Shown here in pieces: positions 1 to 5,014 of a DNA stretch of 5,014 bases. The stretch's first letter is position 1, and each line of letters begins with the position of its first letter. The stretch is taken from positions 1 through 5,014 of the forward strand of contig CALNBW010000379.1 of the NCBI GenBank assembly GCA_937874815.1, written 5' to 3'. The notes under the pieces were generated by a model. It was not told the DNA's origin and did no database searches. It saw nothing but the letters and a program-made list of their open reading frames with translations. A program made the translations under genes and the position numbers. This DNA comes from an uncultured Bacillota bacterium. GTDB lineage: Bacteria; Bacillota; UBA994; UBA5500.

Positions 1-33
1 GGCCAACTGTTTGAGCCTAGGCGAGTTTTGGCC
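1..33. repeat. Inverted repeat GGCCAA/TTGGCC with a central palindrome
   Basis: GGCCAA (1-6) and TTGGCC (28-33) are perfect inverted copies around the eight-base palindrome GCCTAGGC (15-22). The two do not form one continuous stem, because bases between them mismatch. It lies at the window edge, so it may be part of a longer repeat, for instance a structured end of the suspected insertion element. There is no T tract, so it is not called a terminator. Confidence 0.4.
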
Positions 34-167
34 GCCTCAGTCGATGGCTAAGCACCTACCTGCAGTATCAGGCCACACGCGCGCGAGTAGGACCAACGAC
101 CTTTATCAGCAGTCTCGTCCGCAGTCCCGCCGCTAACGCTACTGCTGGGATAGTCTGCGACAGCCCC
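1..167. mobile_element. Possible non-coding end of an insertion sequence (tentative)
   Basis: The stretch lacks a credible gene: the longest open frame entering from the left (plus strand, 2-136, 44 residues) resembles no family I recognise. It ends at 152-167 with a motif that reads GGGGCTGTCGCAGACT on the minus strand, resembling the GGGGCTGTC-type terminal inverted repeats of some DDE-transposase insertion sequences (IS1182-like elements, from memory). If right, the transposase and the other terminus lie left of the window, and the insertion lies 42 bases beyond the S8 stop codon. The partner terminus and target-site duplication cannot be seen, so this remains a suggestion. Confidence 0.35.
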
Positions 168-209
168 TTTTCTGACCTTCTACAATGGAGAACGGGCCGG
201 GCAGTATAA

Positions 210-3200
210 CTACGGCTTCACTTGTCCGACAGCATTTTCGTTAGGGACGCCAATTACGACCAGGTCAATTTTTAGCGGCTTAGGCTTTTGCCACTGAGGC
301 ACTGTGGCCGTAATATCGATTTGGTGACGGCCTGGTTTTTCAATCTCAGTCTGCCAAGTGAAACGCCCCTCTTCGTCAACTGTGATCTCTTCTCCGTTGA
401 TGGTTACTTGTACTCCGGATAGTGCTTGCCCAGACACAAGATACGGGCCTGGTAAGACTCTTTCCATCTCGGGGTTATCTAAGGTCACAGGGGCAAAGGT
501 ATATTCCTTAAGCGTCGTGTTGCCAGCCAGGTCGGTAGCCTGCAAGGTAAAGGAGATACCCTTCTTGAGGTCTACCGGGATAGGGTCCGAAGTGAAGATA
601 CCATAGTCATAACCGCGATCGGGCTGCGACAGGTCAGCGTAGTTGTGCACTACTAACTTTTTGCCGTTGAGTAGCACCTCACCTCCGATATCTAGCAAAC
701 CGAACATCAAGTCGTCAATCAGGCCCTGGATGACAACATGGTCATCAAGAGTGCTCATAATCGGCTTAACTGCTAGTAGTTCCGGCGGCGAGCTATCTAA
801 AGTCAGTCGAGCATAGGCCATAGCGCCTTGGTCATTGGCGTTGGTCATGTTTACCCAAGGGCCGCCCGGCGTCAATTGATACTGCGGGTAAATGGTGATG
901 CTACCTTCGGGTACTTCCACGCCTGCGGTAGGCAAACTGCCATCCCATACAAAGCTATATTGACCGGCTGACTGAGGTCCGGTGTAACCAAAGTAGCTGT
1001 CAGACAATCCATGGATTCGGAACCGCACATCGTTAACAGGCGTACCCAGCGTGTAGGTAAAGGTGACAGTCTTCTGTGTGGCTGCTGGGTTCAAAGACAG
1101 ATAATGCGGTGCTACCGTAAACTGGCTTACGGGCTGACCATAGACGAAGTGGTAAGGGAGCCGATAATCATCTGTGGGATCATTCACGTTTTCGAAGTAG
1201 ATGTAGCCGCAGTATTCACTTTCGCCAAAAGTACTGGGTGGCAAGTTAGCTCCGATTACCAGTGTTACTGGTAAGGTGCTTCTGGCACCTGCTGCTAGGG
1301 TAACTACCTCTGGCAGCAGCACTTGGTAGTCATTGGCAGGGTTATGTTTAGCAACCCTGAGCTTATACGTTGCGCTACTTCTGTCAATGCTTTCTAGTTC
1401 TATCTGTCTGGTCAGCTGTCCTACCGTTGCCTCTTGGACGGACAGGCTACCTGGCTTAATAAACAGCTTGGTATTTAGTGCACGGGGAATGTTTATCATG
1501 CCGGCACCCTGATCAATGGGACGGTATGAGTGACCATCCTCCTGCTTGATGTCTAGTGCAGTATTCATCAGAGCTAACTTGATCTGCTCCGGCGACCAAT
1601 CTGGGCGCGCTCCTCGCAAAATGGCTGCTGCACCCGCTACGTGGGGTGTTGCCATGCTGGTGCCACTTAGAGGCGCGTACCAAGCGCCGTTTTCTCCCTT
1701 AATAGCGCCACTTACAGGCTCTTCACCAGCAGCCGGGAAAGGAACCGGGGCCAGGATTGAAGTGCCAGGCGCGGCTACATCGGGTTTGATGTCTAAGGTT
1801 GAGCTAGGTCCGCGGGAGCTGCCGCTGCTCATGAGATTGTAACTGCCTACTCCCATCGTAATCGTCTGGTTGGCAAGAGTCTTAAGGAACGTACCATCCT
1901 CCAACGTGATCCCTAGGGTAGGGATATCGGCTGTACTGCCTAGACTGCCCGATACTACTCCACCGCTTACGTTGTTGTATACGATTACAGCTACTGCACC
2001 TGCGTCGCGAGCGTTATCGTGCTTGATCCTGAAGGAGGTGAAACCAGTAGGGCCGCCCCGTGAAACCAGCGCTACCTTGCCCATTACCTTACTGTTGCCT
2101 GCACCGTCATAGAAATCCGCAGGATATCCGCCAAAGCCACAGTCGACGTATTCTAGCGTCTGGCCTTCTATTTCACCCAGTCCAGGCGAATAGGTAAACA
2201 TCGATGCAATATGGATTCTGCCCGTGCCAGTAGAGCTGATCAACATTTTCGTTAAAGCATTGGCATTGCCAACTGAAATGGCAAGGGGAGCATGAGCGTA
2301 AGTTCCGGTAGTCCGCTCTACGGGCCCGTTATTGCCGTTAGAGCAGGTGAATACAATACCCGCCAGCACAACATTATCCACGGCCTTTGCCCAAGGCGTC
2401 TCGGTATGACCGTAGGAAGAACCCATGCTCATTGTTAGCACATCTACGCTATCGCGCACAGCCATCTCCATTGCTGCTAGTAAGCGTGCACCTGTTCCCC
2501 CTCCGCCTGAGCTGACCCTGTAGTTGATGAGGGATGCCCCAGGTGCGACGGCGGCTACGGTTGATCCAACATGAGTGCCGTGGCGCCCGTCAATGCCAAT
2601 CTGGCCCGATTGCTCAATCGGTTGGTTGAGCCAGAAATCCCAACCACCGATTACTCTGTAGCCCGGGCCAAATCCGGCTCCTAGGTCGGGGTGTTGCCAA
2701 TCGATCCATCCGTCTATGACCCCAACCACAATGCCACTACCATCGTGCCCAGGTGGGATCTGCCAGGCGGTGGGAGCGCCGATGGCAGGGACACTCACAT
2801 CCAGATCCTCATAAATGGGTATGTCAGGGTAGACGGCCTTCACTCCTGGTATATTTTCTAGCTGCGCCACTTTGTTAGCAGGTAAGTCTACAGCCATCCC
2901 ATTGAAAACCATGGTGTAGCCGAAGCGAGCCAACGAAGCCAAACCCCGTTGGCGCATGTTCACCTTAACTTCCTCTTGCTTGCTATTTAGCGACTTCTCG
3001 TAGTCCTTTTCTTGCGCAAGGCCAAATAGCATACCTTTTGCCTCCGAGTTGGCCCGCTGCTTGATTACTGGCTCATCTTCTAGCTCCACGATGACTGTTA
3101 TGATCTCTTTTGACGAGAGATCGTAGCCTTCAAAGCGGGCCTCTAATTCCAAACTAGGCTTAGGAGCGGCATGCGCAGCTAAGGGTGTGAACAAACCAAA

Positions 3201-3266
3201 TCCGCAAAGTGCAACTACCAAAGGCAACGAAATTAGTTTACTGCACGACAATTTACCTCGGGACAC
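210..3266 (-). CDS. Secreted subtilisin-family (S8) serine protease with PA and C-terminal Ig-like domains
   Basis: A complete 1018-residue secreted endopeptidase, probably degrading extracellular protein. Residues 1-33 form a Sec signal peptide (basic start, hydrophobic core, AHA|AP cleavage site). Residues about 53-150 look like an I9 propeptide. The catalytic domain (about 155-595) has Asp185 (VIDGWID), His229 (HGTHVGST), oxyanion-hole Asn312 (SNGNNGP) and Ser537 (SGTSMATPHVAG). A PA domain (about 365-475) is inserted between Asn312 and Ser537, as in Vpr-type and lactocepin-type subtilases. C-terminal regions resemble an Fn3-like domain (600-715), a FlgD-like Ig fold (718-800), an unassigned beta-rich segment (828-925) and a glucodextranase_B-like Ig domain (932-1005). 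No LPXTG, SLH or C-terminal membrane anchor is seen, so release or non-covalent wall binding is inferred. The GTG start is supported by GGAGGTG five bases upstream and an in-frame TAA at 3285-3287, with no other start codon between. Oddity: the usual D-[ST]-G around the catalytic Asp reads D-G-W. The stop is TAG; no terminator follows. Confidence 0.95.
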   Translation of the reverse strand: MSRGKLSCSKLISLPLVVALCGFGLFTPLAAHAAPKPSLELEARFEGYDLSSKEIITVIVELEDEPVIKQRANSEAKGMLFGLAQEKDYEKSLNSKQEEVKVNMRQRGLASLARFGYTMVFNGMAVDLPANKVAQLENIPGVKAVYPDIPIYEDLDVSVPAIGAPTAWQIPPGHDGSGIVVGVIDGWIDWQHPDLGAGFGPGYRVIGGWDFWLNQPIEQSGQIGIDGRHGTHVGSTVAAVAPGASLINYRVSSGGGGTGARLLAAMEMAVRDSVDVLTMSMGSSYGHTETPWAKAVDNVVLAGIVFTCSNGNNGPVERTTGTYAHAPLAISVGNANALTKMLISSTGTGRIHIASMFTYSPGLGEIEGQTLEYVDCGFGGYPADFYDGAGNSKVMGKVALVSRGGPTGFTSFRIKHDNARDAGAVAVIVYNNVSGGVVSGSLGSTADIPTLGITLEDGTFLKTLANQTITMGVGSYNLMSSGSSRGPSSTLDIKPDVAAPGTSILAPVPFPAAGEEPVSGAIKGENGAWYAPLSGTSMATPHVAGAAAILRGARPDWSPEQIKLALMNTALDIKQEDGHSYRPIDQGAGMINIPRALNTKLFIKPGSLSVQEATVGQLTRQIELESIDRSSATYKLRVAKHNPANDYQVLLPEVVTLAAGARSTLPVTLVIGANLPPSTFGESEYCGYIYFENVNDPTDDYRLPYHFVYGQPVSQFTVAPHYLSLNPAATQKTVTFTYTLGTPVNDVRFRIHGLSDSYFGYTGPQSAGQYSFVWDGSLPTAGVEVPEGSITIYPQYQLTPGGPWVNMTNANDQGAMAYARLTLDSSPPELLAVKPIMSTLDDHVVIQGLIDDLMFGLLDIGGEVLLNGKKLVVHNYADLSQPDRGYDYGIFTSDPIPVDLKKGISFTLQATDLAGNTTLKEYTFAPVTLDNPEMERVLPGPYLVSGQALSGVQVTINGEEITVDEEGRFTWQTEIEKPGRHQIDITATVPQWQKPKPLKIDLVVIGVPNENAVGQVKP

Positions 3267-3494
3267 AACGACACCTCCATTTATTTATATTTGGGTGCCA
3301 TTTGCGCTGCCTAATCGCTTGCCACCTCCCTTAGTAGACAGAGCAGATGTAATGCACCTCCATTTACTTCCTTCTCTGCTTTAGTGCTTTTCCCTCTAAA
3401 TTTTCCAGATAAATCGTTCGACTAGCATAGACAATTAGCGCTGTACCTCTGTCGTTATTCCCAGCATTCTGTAAATCCCTGGCCCTTGGTGCGC
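3267..3494 (-). other. 5' intergenic leader of the S8 gene with three Shine-Dalgarno-like heptamers
   Basis: The region between the terminator and the S8 start has no gene of normal length. The minus strand carries GGAGGTG three times, at 3355-3361, 3323-3329 and 3272-3278; only the last is placed correctly for the S8 start. The first and last are part of a repeated 12-mer, TAAATGGAGGTG (3355-3366 and 3272-3283). A 10-codon ATG frame (3331-3363, MEVHYICSVY) with AAGGA five bases upstream and a 6-codon ATG frame (3281-3301, MAPKYK) lie within it. A promoter for the S8 gene must be here if the terminator is effective, but I see no convincing -35/-10 pair: TATAAA at about 3284-3289 lacks a good -35 and would leave almost no leader. 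No known riboswitch class was recognised. Confidence 0.5.
3272..3278 (-). promoter_or_regulatory. Ribosome binding site of the S8 protease gene
   Basis: The minus strand reads GGAGGTG, a near-perfect anti-16S match, five bases before the GTG start at 3266. It decides the start: no other start codon lies at a suitable distance in that frame, and an in-frame TAA sits at 3285-3287. An overlapping ATG at 3278-3280 is in another frame and would give only 15 codons. Confidence 0.9.
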
Positions 3495-3514
3495 AAAAAA
3501 GGGCGCATCGCGCC
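3495..3514 (-). terminator. Intrinsic terminator after the M14-like gene
   Basis: On the minus strand GGCGC-GAT-GCGCC forms a five-pair G+C-rich stem with a three-base loop, followed by C and six T residues (3495-3500). It begins about 50 bases after the TAA of the M14-like gene and should end or reduce its transcript before the S8 gene. A second perfect hairpin lies immediately upstream (3515-3532) and may contribute. Confidence 0.8.
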
Positions 3515-3532
3515 ACGTTTTTGGAAAAACGT
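3515..3532. repeat. Perfect inverted repeat abutting the terminator
   Basis: ACGTTTTT and AAAAACGT, separated by two bases, form an 18-base inverted repeat that ends exactly where the terminator stem begins. As RNA it could fold into a hairpin, stacking with the terminator hairpin as a tandem 3' structure. The T-rich arm gives weak pairing, and a binding site for a dimeric protein is an alternative reading. An overlapping palindrome, AAAACGTTTT, lies at 3526-3535. Confidence 0.6.
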
Positions 3533-3564
3533 TTTGCAACACGCCCGTCTTGAAAATCCAATGC

Positions 3565-5014
3565 TTACTGTAAGCAGTTAAAAAGCAGTTTGAAAGTGCC
3601 GTGGGTTTGCCCGCGTTGCTGCGGCCCGAAGGCGAACAATACTACTTCGCCCTGGCCATATTGGGCAGCTATCATCGCGGCCTTGCCAGCGATATGCTCT
3701 TCCCCTACTAGCTTACCACTCTGCAGGATATTCTCCGCTGGATACCTAGCAATCACGCGGTAGTTTTCAGCGCGGAAGTTATCATTCACCTGCAAAACTG
3801 GGCTATCCCAGCTTAGAATTAAGGCATTCTCAGGCATACCGTGACCGAGGCGGTCACTCGTATCAATGTCAACATGCAAGGTTGAGCCATGGGTATTGTA
3901 GTTTTTTGGCCCCAGGCCGGCCACCACGTTGCGCACCTTAAGGTTAAAGGTTTTGATAGCGAAGTCACAGGAATTGTTCAGGGCTAGCAGACGGCCACCA
4001 GCCTTGACGAAGGCCCGCAGGGCCTCCACTCCCTCGTGCCCAATGCCTTCCTTGTATTGAGGCGGAATGGAATCGCCATACCAGCTAAGCAGCATAGCTG
4101 CCCGCGAGTCACCAGGCATGGTGATATCGACAATCAGCTGCTCCCAATCACTGGGGAAAACTAGCACATCATATTTGTCTTTGAGATTGCCGGCCTTGAT
4201 GTCTTTAGGCATGACCGTTGTATAGGGTTGCTCGAACTTCTCAAAGACGAGGCGAGTCCAACCTTCGTCGGCGTTGCCACCGAAGAAACGTTGGAACAGG
4301 CCCACTCGCAATGGCTGCAAAGCATATTTGGGGCCAGTGAACTCGGCAGTCAGGCCATAGAGGTCGATACCTAACTCGTTGGCTAGCGTTTCTGCCTGAG
4401 GTAGCGCTGAGCTTTCAATATAGAAAGCTCCGGGAGCTAAGAACTGATCTGGCAAGAAAAGCTCGTCTTCACTGCGCCATACAGGCACTTGGGCGTGGAG
4501 CAAGTGGTTAGCCAAGCGGTAACTGTCATTTAGGCTGCCATCAAATACGTAGCCAAACTGGCCCCGAGAAGAAACTTGTGCAGATAAGGGTGCTAGTTCG
4601 GGCACTACCGTGAATTCGCCCGTGAGTGGCTGGCTAGCCGCAACGATGTCCACACCCATGTACTCGGCCACCGTGTCGGCTGCCGCATCAAAAATGCTGG
4701 TGGAGCCATCCGGGTTGCGGTTCCATTGGTTATCTGGGTGGAATTGGCGACCCAAGAGCTGCTTGATCACGCCATATTTAGGCTGCGCCAAGAAAACAAG
4801 ATAGGTCCCTTGAGGGTAAAAGCGAGCATCCGCATAGAACTCGGTTGTCGCCTGATGCACTTCGATACCCTGGTTAAGTAATACTTGCACCAGCTTGCGG
4901 GCCGTCAATGCATCATGCTGCTGCGGGGAAATTATGTAGGCCTGTGTTTTGCTGGCCGCACCCCGTTCCGTTTGTCGCGTTGCCTTGAGGTAGCTATTCC
5001 ACAGCACCGTCTCT
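3565..5014 (-). CDS. M14-family zinc carboxypeptidase-like protein, C-terminal part (5' end outside window)
   Basis: Partial gene: the frame is open to the right edge, and the first visible GTG (5005-5007) is internal, since Glu-Thr codons precede it in frame with no ribosome binding site. The visible 482 residues match the region after the catalytic domain in large secreted M14 carboxypeptidase-like proteins. Numbering from that GTG, residues 1-130 carry the family's linker pattern (YxKATRQxERG, AYIISPQQHD, QGIEVHQA, YPQGTYLVFLAQP). Residues about 230-480 look like a class I glutamine-amidotransferase-like alpha/beta domain, including GLFQRFFGGNADEGWTR, GGRLLALNNSCDFAI and the closing GPQQRGQTHGTFKLLFN. 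The zinc ligands (HxxE and a later His) are not in this part, so peptidase activity cannot be judged here. The family usually has an export signal; that end is missing. The gene ends in TAA and is followed within about 50 bases by a terminator. It lies upstream of, and in the same direction as, the S8 protease, which fits a proteolytic role. Confidence 0.85.
   Translation of the reverse strand, partial: ETVLWNSYLKATRQTERGAASKTQAYIISPQQHDALTARKLVQVLLNQGIEVHQATTEFYADARFYPQGTYLVFLAQPKYGVIKQLLGRQFHPDNQWNRNPDGSTSIFDAAADTVAEYMGVDIVAASQPLTGEFTVVPELAPLSAQVSSRGQFGYVFDGSLNDSYRLANHLLHAQVPVWRSEDELFLPDQFLAPGAFYIESSALPQAETLANELGIDLYGLTAEFTGPKYALQPLRVGLFQRFFGGNADEGWTRLVFEKFEQPYTTVMPKDIKAGNLKDKYDVLVFPSDWEQLIVDITMPGDSRAAMLLSWYGDSIPPQYKEGIGHEGVEALRAFVKAGGRLLALNNSCDFAIKTFNLKVRNVVAGLGPKNYNTHGSTLHVDIDTSDRLGHGMPENALILSWDSPVLQVNDNFRAENYRVIARYPAENILQSGKLVGEEHIAGKAAMIAAQYGQGEVVLFAFGPQQRGQTHGTFKLLFNCLQ

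Noticed and set aside
2..136. Plus-strand open frame entering from the left edge, 44 residues
   Set aside because: It resembles no protein family, including transposase C-termini I can recall, and is short enough to be chance in G+C-rich DNA.
358..2112. Plus-strand open frames opposite the S8 gene (358-606, 1011-1274, 1546-1842, 1870-2112)
   Set aside because: They lie antisense within a well-supported protease gene and their translations show no domain or signal; they are shadows of the real coding strand.
3233..3280. ATG at 3278-3280 as an alternative start near the S8 gene
   Set aside because: It is out of frame with the protease, overlaps the ribosome binding site and ends after 15 codons.
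3284..3289. TATAAA as a -10 promoter box for the S8 gene
   Set aside because: No acceptable -35 at 16-18 bases, and transcription would start almost at the ribosome binding site.
3187..3384. Plus-strand 65-codon open frame across the S8 start and leader
   Set aside because: It overlaps the S8 signal peptide on the opposite strand, and its low-complexity Pro/Leu-rich product comes from the reverse complement of ribosome binding sites and leader.
3364..3561. Minus-strand 65-codon open frame between the two genes
   Set aside because: It begins with TTG, has no ribosome binding site, runs straight through the terminator hairpins, and the product resembles no known family. Its stop next to the ATG of the 10-codon mini-ORF is noted only as part of the leader finding.
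4610..4804. Plus-strand 64-codon open frame opposite the M14-like gene
   Set aside because: Antisense shadow of a well-matched coding region with no recognisable product.

Overview
The window reads as ordinary chromosomal DNA from a Gram-positive (Bacillota/Firmicutes-type) bacterium with roughly 50% G+C. This rests on a strong GGAGGTG ribosome binding site, a GTG start, a Sec signal peptide and a close match to secreted Bacillota-type proteases. Lineage below phylum cannot be fixed from the sequence.

Both confidently called genes lie on the minus strand, so transcription runs from right to left. At the right edge (3565-5014) is the C-terminal part of an M14-type zinc carboxypeptidase-family protein, whose N-terminal catalytic part lies outside the window. 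After its stop codon come two back-to-back hairpins, the second followed by a T tract, forming a good intrinsic terminator (3495-3532). A leader of about 230 bases follows, carrying three copies of the Shine-Dalgarno heptamer GGAGGTG; the last one serves the next gene. That gene (210-3266) encodes a complete 1018-residue secreted subtilisin-family (S8) protease with signal peptide, I9-like propeptide, catalytic domain interrupted by a PA domain, and several C-terminal beta-sandwich domains.

The left 209 bases hold no convincing gene. A 16-base motif ending in four C residues (152-167, minus-strand reading GGGGCTGTCGCAGACT) resembles the terminal inverted repeat of some insertion sequences, and an inverted repeat lies at 1-33. 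Positions 1-167 may therefore be the non-coding end of an insertion element lying mostly outside the window, 42 bases from the protease stop codon. This is tentative.

The two genes suggest a protein-degradation neighbourhood: an endoprotease that cuts extracellular protein beside a carboxypeptidase-family protein. The terminator between them suggests separate or attenuated transcription rather than a simple operon. I found no RNA gene, CRISPR array or clearly new system. The items most worth checking are the altered motif around the S8 catalytic Asp, the repeated Shine-Dalgarno leader with mini-ORFs, and the possible insertion-element end.
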